Assembly: GCF_000348745.1 (NCBI RefSeq)
Contig: NC_020812.1
Location: 434,001-498,000, forward strand
Length of the DNA stretch: 64,000 nt
Source: Micavibrio aeruginosavorus EPB
GTDB lineage: Bacteria; Pseudomonadota; Alphaproteobacteria; Micavibrionales; Micavibrionaceae
Direction: 5' to 3'
Of this stretch, positions 26,398 to 37,231 are shown piece by piece. Below the pieces are notes generated by a model. The model was given only the letters and a program-made list of their open reading frames with translations. It was not told the origin of the DNA and ran no database searches. Numbering within the stretch: position 1 is the stretch's first letter; every line of letters begins with the position of its first letter. Made by a program: the position numbers and the translations under genes.

Positions 26398-26426
26398 TTG
26401 ACAACGGAGTGAGTACCGACTAAATA
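26398..26426 (+). promoter_or_regulatory. rRNA operon promoter P2
   Basis: TTGACA at 26398-26403, a 17-base spacer, then TAAATA at 26421-26426. The A-rich tract AAAAAAGATTGAAAAAGATGA just upstream resembles an UP element. GC-rich CTCGCTCC follows the -10, as is usual for stringently controlled rRNA promoters. Confidence 0.75.
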
Positions 26427-26498
26427 CTCGCTCCCTCGGCAGACGGAAACGTCCGCCAGCATCTTGGAAAAACTTTGAAAAAAGATTGAAAAAGATGG

Positions 26499-26527
26499 TT
26501 GACAACGGTTCGAGTAACGACTAAATA
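26499..26527 (+). promoter_or_regulatory. rRNA operon promoter P3 (proximal)
   Basis: TTGACA at 26499-26504, 17-base spacer, TAAATA at 26522-26527, with the same A-rich upstream tract and GC-rich CTCGCTCC discriminator as P2. It is the closest promoter to 16S, about 270 bases upstream. Confidence 0.78.
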
Positions 26528-26550
26528 CTCGCTCCACAGTCAACGAAGAC

Positions 26551-26572
26551 GTCGGGTTCGCCCGGCTTTTTT
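26551..26572 (+). terminator. Terminator-like UUCG hairpin in the rRNA leader
   Basis: GTCGGG-TTCG-CCCGGC forms a 6-bp stem (one G-U) with a UUCG tetraloop, followed at once by six T residues. It lies about 25 bases after the P3 -10 box and before 16S, where an intrinsic terminator would block the operon unless antitermination acts. It may be an attenuator or a leader processing/stability element. Confidence 0.5.
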
Positions 26573-26617
26573 ATGAACGGACACGACACGCTTCGGCGGT
26601 GTCCGGCTGTAAGAAAA

Positions 26618-26638
26618 CGGTTCTTGTACATCGTGAAT
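26618..26638 (+). other. 16S leader copy of a repeated leader motif (boxA-like)
   Basis: CGGTTCTTGTACATCGTGAAT here matches CGGTTCTTTGACATCGTAAAT at 28673-28693 before 23S in 18 of 21 positions. The GTTCTTTGACA core resembles boxA antitermination sites of rRNA operons. Confidence 0.5.
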
Positions 26639-26666
26639 GAAGGAAGAGATGCGCAGGCAGCAGTGC
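26638..26666 (+). other. Left arm of the 16S processing stem
   Basis: The 29 bases at 26638-26666 (from TGAAGGAAGAGATGC to GGCAGCAGTGC) are complementary to 28324-28352 downstream of 16S at all but two positions. One of the two exceptions is a G-U pair. Such stems enclose 16S and are cut by RNase III during maturation. Confidence 0.75.
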
Positions 26667-26794
26667 TTGGTGGTCGTGTTGAACACGTTACACACAAGCC
26701 TGCTTAATGATGTCTGCGTGTCTATTCGACGCACATGACGCATATATATAAGCAGGTTCTCGAACTTTGCTGTTTTTTAACAGTGATGGATTCA

Positions 26795-28286
<1,492 letters not shown>

Positions 28287-28323
28287 GTGTTTGGCATAAC
28301 CTTCATCGTAAGATGAAAGCCTC

Positions 28324-28352
28324 GCACTGCTGCCGGCGTATCTCTTCCTTCA
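28324..28352 (+). other. Right arm of the 16S processing stem
   Basis: The sequence from GCACTGCTGCCGGCG to CTTCCTTCA is the complement of the leader arm at 26638-26666. It lies 46 bases after the 16S 3' end, before tRNA-Ile. Confidence 0.75.
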
Positions 28353-28433
28353 GATAAGAACCACTTCATAGCGACTGGGCTTGCCCTGGTTGTTGTGAAT
28401 ACCGAACCTAGAGAGTTTGGTTTTTGCAAACGG

Positions 28434-28510
<77 letters not shown>

Positions 28511-28523
28511 TTTTTCAAAAGAT

Positions 28524-28599
28524 GGGCCCATAGCTCAGCTGGGAGAGCGCCTGATTTGCATTCAGGAGGTCAGGAGTTCGATCCTCCTTGGGTCCACCA
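28524..28599 (+). tRNA. tRNA-Ala (TGC)
   Basis: A 76-base cloverleaf with encoded CCA. The acceptor GGGCCCA pairs with TGGGTCC (one G-U), the anticodon stem CCTGA/TCAGG encloses TTTGCAT with anticodon TGC at 28557-28559, and the T-arm has GTTCGATCC. It is 13 bases after tRNA-Ile in the rRNA spacer. Confidence 0.97.
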
Positions 28600-28672
28600 T
28601 TTTTTCTCTTCCTTCCAATGTTCACTCCAGTTTCTGTGTAAACGGGAATTGCAGTGAAGATTGAAAGATCTT

Positions 28673-28693
28673 CGGTTCTTTGACATCGTAAAT
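28673..28693 (+). other. 23S leader copy of the repeated leader motif (boxA-like)
   Basis: CGGTTCTTTGACATCGTAAAT, a near repeat of the 16S leader element at 26618. Its 3' half overlaps the left arm of the 23S processing stem. Confidence 0.55.
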
Positions 28694-28702
28694 AGGTATG
28701 AC
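28684..28702 (+). other. Left arm of the 23S-5S processing stem
   Basis: CATCGTAAATAGGTATGAC pairs with GTCATACCTATTTATGATG at 31802-31820 in 18 of 19 positions plus one G-U. The stem therefore encloses both 23S and 5S. Confidence 0.75.
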
Positions 28703-28774
28703 ATCAATATCCAATGTCTAACGAAATGCTGAGTAAATAAGCCAGCGTAGCGGACTTGTCCCTGCGCGTGGTTT

Positions 28775-31519
<2,745 letters not shown>

Positions 31520-31650
31520 ACTCCATGTCGTATGGTTTACCATCGATATGAACATCACGCGCAGCGGCAAGCTCGTTGCGGTTGGCTTATAGGCCAGCAT
31601 TTTGAAAGACGAAAACGGATATTGATTGTTTGATACAGGCGGTTTTGGAT

Positions 31651-31768
31651 GACCTGGTGATTTTAGCGAGTGCGCAACACCCCATCCCATACCGAACTGG
31701 ACCGTGAAAAGCCTCAGCGCCAATGGTACTTCGTCTTAAGACGCGGGAGAGTAGGTCGTTGCCAGGTC
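31651..31768 (+). rRNA. rrf: 5S ribosomal RNA
   Basis: A 118-base RNA closing the operon. The 5' GACCTGG pairs with the 3' CCAGGTC. Inside are CCATCCCATACCGAACTGG and GTACTTCGTCTTAAGACGCGGGAGAGTAGG (given in two stretches by position near 31685 and 31730), both 5S hallmarks. It follows 23S by about 130 bases. Confidence 0.95.
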
Positions 31769-31801
31769 TTCCAAGCCCGCTTGGATTAAACAATCGTTGT
31801 T

Positions 31802-31820
31802 GTCATACCTATTTATGATG
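31802..31820 (+). other. Right arm of the 23S-5S processing stem
   Basis: GTCATACCTATTTATGATG is the complement of 28684-28702. It lies between 5S and the operon terminator. Confidence 0.75.
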
Positions 31821-31832
31821 ATCAAATGTTCT

Positions 31833-31857
31833 AACGCGCCATTGGCGCGTTTTTTTG
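31833..31857 (+). terminator. rRNA operon terminator
   Basis: AACGCGCC at 31833-31840 pairs with GGCGCGTT at 31844-31851 over a 3-base loop, followed by a run of seven or more T residues. Placed 65 bases after 5S. Confidence 0.9.
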
Positions 31858-31908
31858 TATCTATTTTCAGCCCCTTTATAAAAATCATGCCGAACAGAGG
31901 TCCGTGAG

Positions 31909-32262
31909 ATGAGTTTTTCAGTGCCCATTCCTTTCGCAACCATCGGCTTGTTGCTTGCTTCAAATATTTTCATGACCTTTGCCTGGTACGGCCATCTGAA
32001 ATTCAAAACCACACCACTCCTGATCGTTATTCTGATCAGCTGGGGGATCGCCTTCTTCGAATATTGTCTGCAGGTTCCGGCCAATCGCATGGGCCATTCT
32101 GTTTTCAACGCCGCGCAACTCAAAACCATTCAGGAGTGCCTGACTTTATTGGTGTTTATGGGCTTCTCAATCTGGTATCTGAAGGAGCCGATCCAGTGGA
32201 ATCACCTTCTCGGCTTCGGCCTGATCGTGCTTGCGGCATGGGTGATTTTTAAAAAATGGTGA
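31909..32262 (+). CDS. DUF486-family small membrane protein
   Basis: A 117-residue protein of four hydrophobic helices in the DMT-like DUF486 family. The family motifs SNIFMTFAWYGHLKF, ILISWGIAFFEYCLQVPANR, LKTIQECLTLLVFMGF and WYLKEPIQWNHLLGF are all present at full length. It is an inner-membrane protein of unknown function, possibly working as a dimer like small multidrug-resistance proteins. It sits between the rRNA operon terminator and the tRNA-fMet gene on the same strand, and needs its own promoter in the roughly 50 bases after the terminator. Confidence 0.93.
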   Translation: MSFSVPIPFATIGLLLASNIFMTFAWYGHLKFKTTPLLIVILISWGIAFFEYCLQVPANRMGHSVFNAAQLKTIQECLTLLVFMGFSIWYLKEPIQWNHLLGFGLIVLAAWVIFKKW

Positions 32263-32318
32263 TGGGTGTCTAGCGCGTAGGAATACGAAAGATTTATAAG
32301 ATTTATGACGAATAAGGT

Positions 32319-32347
32319 TTGCGTTCTTGAATTGAACGGTCTATAAC
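32319..32347 (+). promoter_or_regulatory. Candidate promoter for tRNA-fMet
   Basis: TTGCGT at 32319-32324, 17 bases, TATAAC at 32342-32347. It lies about 60 bases before the tRNA, after the DUF486 stop codon. Confidence 0.45.
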
Positions 32348-32405
32348 CCCATATCGCTTGCGCGCCCCGCATTTCTAACCGGTTGGGGCCGCCATTTCTC
32401 GGTGA

Positions 32406-32482
<77 letters not shown>

Positions 32483-32506
32483 ATTTTCCAGGCAAAACAA
32501 CCTTGT

Positions 32507-33556
32507 TCATCGCGAATGCTTTTGTTCGTGCTCGATGAGCCATTTTTTGCGGGCTAGGCCGCCGCTATAACCAACAAGCTTCCCATCATGGCCAAGGACG
32601 CGGTGGCAGGGAATGATGATGGCCAGTTGGTTCATGCCATTTGCACGTGCGATAGCGCGTATGGCATCTGGCTGCTTGAGGGCTATAGCTTGTTGTTTAT
32701 AGCTTCGCGTTTGGCCATAGGGAATGCTTATCAATGCGCTCAAAACGGATTGCTGAAAGTTAGAGCCATTCAGTTTCAGGGGCGTGCGGAATGTTTTCAG
32801 TGTTCCCGAAAAATAGGCCCGCAGTTCTTGTTTGAGAGCCTTTAAAATTGGTGATGTTCCCGGGATGATCGCGGCGTTGAGCGATCTTCTCATCTTTTCA
32901 ATTTCGCGTTCAAGTCCGCGACGATCCGTAAATTCCAATAAATAGAGGCCGTCCTCATCTGCGATGGCAATCATTGCACCAAGGGGGGTATCCAACCATT
33001 CGGCTTTTAGAATATTCTTGTTCTTGGCACGGGCAGGGGCATCGCCCAGGATTTTTGTGAAGGCGTCTCTAAATCCGCTGCCAGATTCATAGGCGGCATC
33101 GATTTGCGCATGAATGATTTTTTCGCCAGCGCGAATGGATTTCAGGGCTAAGCCCATGCGGCGTGCCCGTGCATAGGCAACAAAAGTCATGCCATATCGT
33201 TTTTTGAATTGACGCCGTGCCGTGGAGGGATGGAGGCCAAGGCGGCTAATGTCCGTGTCCTTCCATCGCTTTTCCGGTTCGTTTTCAACGGCGTTAATAA
33301 GCGATTGTATAAGGTCTGGCGGTGTTCCGGTCACGGAGAGTGGGTGGCAACGTTTGCAAGCCCGGTAACCGGCCAGCATGGCATCCTGAATTGTTGTGAA
33401 AAACTCACAATTTTCTGGCTTGGGTTTGCGCGCGCTGCATGTGGGCCTGCAAAAAATGCCTGTCGTTTTTATGCCCGCAAAGAAAATACCATCATATTGT
33501 GAATTTCGTTCAGCAAATGCTTGGTAGTATTCTTTCTGCTGCCCCTTATGCATCAT
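32507..33556 (-). CDS. ada: Ada: DNA methyl-repair protein and transcriptional regulator
   Basis: A 349-residue bifunctional protein. The N-terminal zinc domain has cysteines C36, C40, C67 and C70 (FCRPTCSARKP and ACKRC); one of them takes a methyl group from DNA phosphotriesters and turns the protein into an activator. An AraC-type HTH follows (DISRLGLHPSTARRQFKKRY), then the O6-methylguanine-DNA methyltransferase domain with IPYGQTRSY and the acceptor cysteine C317 in IIPCHRV. All key residues are present. The start overlaps the stop of the SDR gene by 4 bases, so both are one minus-strand operon, possibly with the SDR made first. Confidence 0.96.
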   Translation of the reverse strand: MMHKGQQKEYYQAFAERNSQYDGIFFAGIKTTGIFCRPTCSARKPKPENCEFFTTIQDAMLAGYRACKRCHPLSVTGTPPDLIQSLINAVENEPEKRWKDTDISRLGLHPSTARRQFKKRYGMTFVAYARARRMGLALKSIRAGEKIIHAQIDAAYESGSGFRDAFTKILGDAPARAKNKNILKAEWLDTPLGAMIAIADEDGLYLLEFTDRRGLEREIEKMRRSLNAAIIPGTSPILKALKQELRAYFSGTLKTFRTPLKLNGSNFQQSVLSALISIPYGQTRSYKQQAIALKQPDAIRAIARANGMNQLAIIIPCHRVLGHDGKLVGYSGGLARKKWLIEHEQKHSR

Positions 33557-34290
33557 GGTTGGTTCAGTCCCTTCATAAAATCTGCGGCAACCTGTTCGAG
33601 ACTGCGAAAATTCTGTGTCCAGTTTTTAAACATTTCGGCGCCAACTGGATCCGGGCTGATGTAAAGTTCTTCGGCTTCGATCCCATCCAAAATCGCCTTC
33701 GCGGTTTTTTCAGCGCTGGTTTTTTCAATATCAAGGTTTTTACCCATATCCGTATCAATCGGCCCCGGATTGATATTGTGCACTTTTATTCCTTTAGACG
33801 CCATTTCAATCATGGCGCCCTGTGTAATTGAGAACAAAGCGGCCTTGGAAGCGCAATACCCGCCATGAAAAGGAAAATTAACAAAAGCCGCAACGGAAAC
33901 CACATTCGCTAGGACGGAATCCTTATTTTTCTGCAGGACAGGGAGAAAATGGCGCATCATGTTAAGCGTGCCAAAGTAATTGACCTCCATATCATGGCGA
34001 ATGTCGCCGAGTGGTCCTGTTAAGGCATTTACAAAATTGAGCGCCCCGGCATTGTTAATTAAAACATTTGTATCGTGTGCGATGGATGCCGCGTTTTTTA
34101 TTTGATTGTCATCGGTAATATCCAGGGCGATTGGAACAACGCGGAGATCGTTCAGTGATTGTATGGTGGTTGTATCGCGTGCAGCGGCATAAATTTTCTG
34201 AACATTGCGATGAAGCAAGTCCTCGACAAGAGCTTTGCCAATTCCGCGGCTTGTTCCACTGATAAAAACAATTTTGTCTTGGAAATCCAT
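33553..34290 (-). CDS. Short-chain dehydrogenase/reductase
   Basis: A 245-residue classical SDR with start at 34290, preceded by GAGGG at suitable distance. It shows GTSRGIGKAL for NAD(P) binding, NNAGALNF, the catalytic YCASKAAL (Tyr-x-x-x-Lys) and the INPGPIDTDMG segment after the active site. Aspartate or arginine preference for the cofactor cannot be firmly read. The substrate is unknown. It lies immediately upstream of ada with a 4-base overlap, which suggests joint induction by alkylation, but that is inference. Confidence 0.92.
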   Translation of the reverse strand: MDFQDKIVFISGTSRGIGKALVEDLLHRNVQKIYAAARDTTTIQSLNDLRVVPIALDITDDNQIKNAASIAHDTNVLINNAGALNFVNALTGPLGDIRHDMEVNYFGTLNMMRHFLPVLQKNKDSVLANVVSVAAFVNFPFHGGYCASKAALFSITQGAMIEMASKGIKVHNINPGPIDTDMGKNLDIEKTSAEKTAKAILDGIEAEELYISPDPVGAEMFKNWTQNFRSLEQVAADFMKGLNQP

Positions 34291-34604
34291 GTTTTCGCCC
34301 TCGTGTGCTAAGTTGGTCGCAGCCTTCATAGAGTGTTGGAGGGGGCGTTCCGCCGAAAAATGAGCATGGAACTTATATATGATTGGAAAAACCCTAAAAT
34401 TCCTCTCAGGGTTCAGGGTGAAGGGGTGCCGTTAAAGGACATAATGTTGCGGGGCGTATTCTGATTATGCGCCGTTCCATCCCTGCGCATGTAAAAACAA
34501 GATCGGCTTTCATTGTCCTTTTGGTCTTGATGTAGACTGGCGTTCGTATTTTTTGAATCGCCGCGTCAATTTACATCAATCGATAACAGGAAGGCTGATC
34601 TGCC
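34291..34604. other. Divergent control region, SDR-ada versus receptor gene
   Basis: A 314-base gap with no gene I can support. It holds a 6-bp inverted repeat AACCCT/AGGGTT at 34390-34413 and AT-rich stretches near both gene starts. The promoters for both directions must lie here, but none has a convincing consensus. Confidence 0.6.
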
Positions 34605-35927
34605 ATGAAAAATCTTGCTTATGCTCTGGGCTTTCGCGAAAAGCAATTTGCCAATGATGACGATAAATATTTGTCGCTGAAAATGGGGGCGTTGCAGGGC
34701 TTGTCTACCAATATCATGATGGCAGACAAGGATTATAATATTGTCTATGTGAACGAGGCGATCATTGAATTTTTGCGTGCGCTCGAAGGTGACATCAAGA
34801 AGGATTTCCCGGCGTTTAACGTGGATCGCTTGATCGGAACAAATATCGATATGTTCCACAAAAACCCGTCGCATCAGCGCGGTATGCTTGATCGCATGAG
34901 CGGAGAGTTCGATACATCGATTAAAGTTGGGGGAATTGTTTTTAACCTGCACGCTTTCCCGGTTTTTGACGATAACAAGAACCGCGTCGGTACTGTTGTT
35001 GAATGGCAGGATTCGAAACAAATGGACGGCGTTTCACAAATTGAGTCGATTCATAAATCTATGGCCGTGATCGAATTTAACATGGATGGAAGCATTATTA
35101 CGGCCAATAAAAACTTTTTGGATACGGTCGGATATAGTCTGGATGAAGTAAAGGGACACCATCACCGCATGTTTATGGAGCCCAGTGAAGCAGAAAGCGC
35201 CGAATACAGAAAATTTTGGGACGATTTGCGTGCGGGCCAATACCAATCATCGGAGTATAAACGCGTTGGCAAGGGCGGTCGTGAAATTTGGATTCAGGCC
35301 AGCTATAATCCCGTGTTCGATTTAAATGGCCGGCCGTTCAAGGTAGTCAAATTTGCAACCGATGTCACAAAACAGGTCATTGCAAAACAAAACGCCGGAA
35401 AAATGATCGAAAGCGCCGCTGTGGGGACGGAGGAGTTGAGTGCCTCGGTGAAGGAAATCACCGAAAGCATGACAAAATCACGCGCCACAACGGAAAAGGC
35501 CTATGGCATTGTTGACCAAGCCGATCAGCAAACCAATAAACTGGCCGATGCCGCGGCTTCTATGGGGGGCATCGTGGAGTTGATTAACAGCATTGCCGGG
35601 CAAATCAATCTTTTGGCGCTGAATGCCACCATTGAATCCGCCCGTGCGGGTGAGGCTGGAAAAGGATTTGCCGTTGTCGCCAACGAGGTTAAAAATCTGG
35701 CGGCGCAGGCGAAAACGGCGACCGATAAAATTTCACTGGAAATCAATTCCATGCGTGATATTTCGTCAAGCGTCGTGTCATCTTTGAATGCGATTAAAGA
35801 ATCCATTGAAACGGTGCGTGAATACGTGAATTCTACGGCGAGCGCGGTAGAAGAGCAAAGTGCTGTCGCAAATGAAATCGCCAGCAATATGCAGCGTGTG
35901 ACCCGCGAAGTGAACAGCATGGTTTGA
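34605..35927 (+). CDS. Soluble methyl-accepting chemotaxis protein with two PAS domains
   Basis: A 440-residue receptor without membrane helices or signal peptide, so it should be cytoplasmic. Two PAS domains lie at about residues 30-140 ([19 protein letters not shown]) and 150-260 ([20 protein letters not shown], ending in the PAC-type [12 protein letters not shown]). The signalling domain follows with the hairpin tip [20 protein letters not shown] and [20 protein letters not shown], the CheA/CheW-binding core. It ends at EVNSMV, with no CheR-docking pentapeptide. PAS domains suggest redox, oxygen or ligand sensing. It lies next to cheZ/cheY and the che operon. Confidence 0.95.
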   Translation: MKNLAYALGFREKQFANDDDKYLSLKMGALQGLSTNIMMADKDYNIVYVNEAIIEFLRALEGDIKKDFPAFNVDRLIGTNIDMFHKNPSHQRGMLDRMSGEFDTSIKVGGIVFNLHAFPVFDDNKNRVGTVVEWQDSKQMDGVSQIESIHKSMAVIEFNMDGSIITANKNFLDTVGYSLDEVKGHHHRMFMEPSEAESAEYRKFWDDLRAGQYQSSEYKRVGKGGREIWIQASYNPVFDLNGRPFKVVKFATDVTKQVIAKQNAGKMIESAAVGTEELSASVKEITESMTKSRATTEKAYGIVDQADQQTNKLADAAASMGGIVELINSIAGQINLLALNATIESARAGEAGKGFAVVANEVKNLAAQAKTATDKISLEINSMRDISSSVVSSLNAIKESIETVREYVNSTASAVEEQSAVANEIASNMQRVTREVNSMV

Positions 35928-35941
35928 TGTAGAATATAAAA

Positions 35942-35973
35942 AAGCGCCCGCCGGATCATCCCGGCGGGCGCTT
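35942..35973. terminator. Bidirectional intrinsic terminator
   Basis: A 13-bp stem AAGCGCCCGCCGG/CCGGCGGGCGCTT with a 6-base loop, flanked by A and T runs. It separates the plus-strand receptor gene from the minus-strand cheZ-like gene. Confidence 0.93.
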
Positions 35974-35988
35974 TTTTATACCCATATA

Positions 35989-36519
35989 CTAAAAATTCGT
36001 TGTTGGGCCGTTGAGGAGGTGGGCGTCCGGCCGCTCAGATTTGCGCGTGCGTTGTTTTGGCTGCGTTCCATCGGCCGATCCACTGGAAATATTGATCATG
36101 CAATCCTGTAGCGCCAGCATGTCATCGTTCAATTCTTTCATCCGCAACCGAATTTCGTTCAAATGCTGCGTGACGAGATCCTGAAAGCTGGTGGCTTCGA
36201 AAATGATATTGGCCTGGTTTTGAATTTCTGCGGCGGCATCCCCCTTCATTTTCGTCAGTGACTTCATGATGCTTTCCGCGGCGGTTAAAATCTGGTCGGC
36301 GGCTTTTTCCGTTCGTTTTTCTGCGGCGGCAATCTGGTCACTGATGGCGGGCATTGTAAAGGTCTGGTAGTGGCTTGGGATGTCATCCAGTGCGCTGACA
36401 TGATCGGCCAGGCGTTTGGCCAACTGCGCAATAGAATCGGCCAGGGCGGCGCGTTTCTCCGGCGATACATGGCCCATGGCCTGACTTGTTTCTTGTATGG
36501 TCTGGATGATGGATGTCAT
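35989..36519 (-). CDS. cheZ: CheZ-like CheY-P phosphatase
   Basis: A 176-residue, mostly helical protein. The segment EATSFQDLVTQHLNEIRLRM aligns with the CheZ active-site helix, and holds D114 and Q118 in the D-x-x-x-Q arrangement that in E. coli positions water for CheY dephosphorylation. Preceding helices resemble the long CheZ hairpin. It is somewhat shorter than E. coli CheZ (214 residues). It is encoded 13 bases after cheY in the same operon, so CheY-P is the evident substrate. The last 20 residues are polar and may bind CheY. Note that many alphaproteobacteria lack CheZ and use a phosphate-sink CheY instead. Confidence 0.82.
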   Translation of the reverse strand: MTSIIQTIQETSQAMGHVSPEKRAALADSIAQLAKRLADHVSALDDIPSHYQTFTMPAISDQIAAAEKRTEKAADQILTAAESIMKSLTKMKGDAAAEIQNQANIIFEATSFQDLVTQHLNEIRLRMKELNDDMLALQDCMINISSGSADGTQPKQRTRKSERPDAHLLNGPTTNF

Positions 36520-36532
36520 GGAGTTATTATCC

Positions 36533-36931
36533 TTATCGCTGTTTTTTGGTCATAACGGATTTTATTTTTGTTTCCAGCGTGTCTGCATTAAACGGTTTTA
36601 TGATGTAGTTATCGACACCCGCTTGTTTGGCTTCCATCACGTTTTCTGGACGCGATTCCGCCGTGATCATAATAAAGGGTACGTTTTTGTGCTCATATGT
36701 TGAATCGGTTCGGACAAATTGCAGTAATTGCAGGCCCGTCATTGGCATCATATTCCAGTCCGAAAGTACAAGGTCGTATTTATTGTGGGCGAGTTTTTGC
36801 AAGGCGGCTTGTCCGTCCGTTGCTTCATCGACGTTGCTGATGTTGATTTGAGAGAGGAGATTGCGAACAATGCGGAGCATTGTTTTGTGATCGTCGACAA
36901 TTAGTACTTTCATGTCTTTGTTAATATCCAT
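36533..36931 (-). CDS. cheY: CheY-type single-domain response regulator
   Basis: A 132-residue receiver domain with no output domain. The start at 36931 gives MDINKDMKVLIVDDHKTMLR, with an AAGGCGC ribosome site. The acidic pocket is D13/D14, the phosphoacceptor D58 lies in LVLSDWNMMPMTG, the switch Thr in FIMITAES, and the conserved Lys in IIKPFN. Its partner gene is the CheZ-like phosphatase downstream. The divergent cheA operon is 300 bases away. Binding to the flagellar switch is expected but not shown by sequence. Confidence 0.95.
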   Translation of the reverse strand: MDINKDMKVLIVDDHKTMLRIVRNLLSQINISNVDEATDGQAALQKLAHNKYDLVLSDWNMMPMTGLQLLQFVRTDSTYEHKNVPFIMITAESRPENVMEAKQAGVDNYIIKPFNADTLETKIKSVMTKKQR

Positions 36932-37231
36932 TTTTAAGCGCCTTTTTTGAATAAGAGAAAAATGAATATACGCAGTAATGATGTTCACTATCAGTGTTGG
37001 GCGCAAACCGTAAAATAACGATGAATCACAATCACGTATATCGTGACACGCGCGCTCAATTTTGTGCGCATATATTTATACGCCTGCGCGTGTATTCATT
37101 TTTTAAATTTATGCGTGTGTTTGTTGCATATCGCATTACCATGTATGGCGTTTACATCTCGATAATACTTGCCCGCCTAAGATGCGTCCCATTCCCGATT
37201 CTTCTGCCATTTTATAAACGGTGATTGTGCT
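36932..37231. other. AT-rich divergent control region, cheY-cheZ versus cheA operon
   Basis: A 300-base gap with very AT-rich stretches (TATATTTATA near 37070, TTTTTTAAATTTATG near 37100) and repeated GTG/CGCG steps. A 76-codon frame inside it has no ribosome site or family match and is not called. No promoter is assigned with confidence. Confidence 0.6.

Larger units (their letters stand above)
26334..26535 (+). repeat. Tandem ~100-bp duplication carrying rRNA promoters
   Basis: Two head-to-tail copies of a unit begin at about 26334 (CCTCGGCAGGCGGCAACGTC) and 26435 (CCTCGGCAGACGGAAACGTC). Each continues through GCCAGCATCTT, an AAAGATTGAAAAAGATG stretch, TTGACAACGG and ACTAAATACTCGCTCC. The copies differ at scattered positions and by about one base in length. 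Each carries a complete promoter near its end. Confidence 0.85.

Noticed and set aside
26334-26535. Duplicated ~100-bp units as a possible CRISPR array
   Set aside because: There are only two copies in direct contact, without short spacers or cas genes, and each holds a clear promoter.
36994-37224. A 76-codon frame between cheY and cheA
   Set aside because: It lies in an AT-rich intergenic region, has no ribosome site, and its sequence looks like no known protein.
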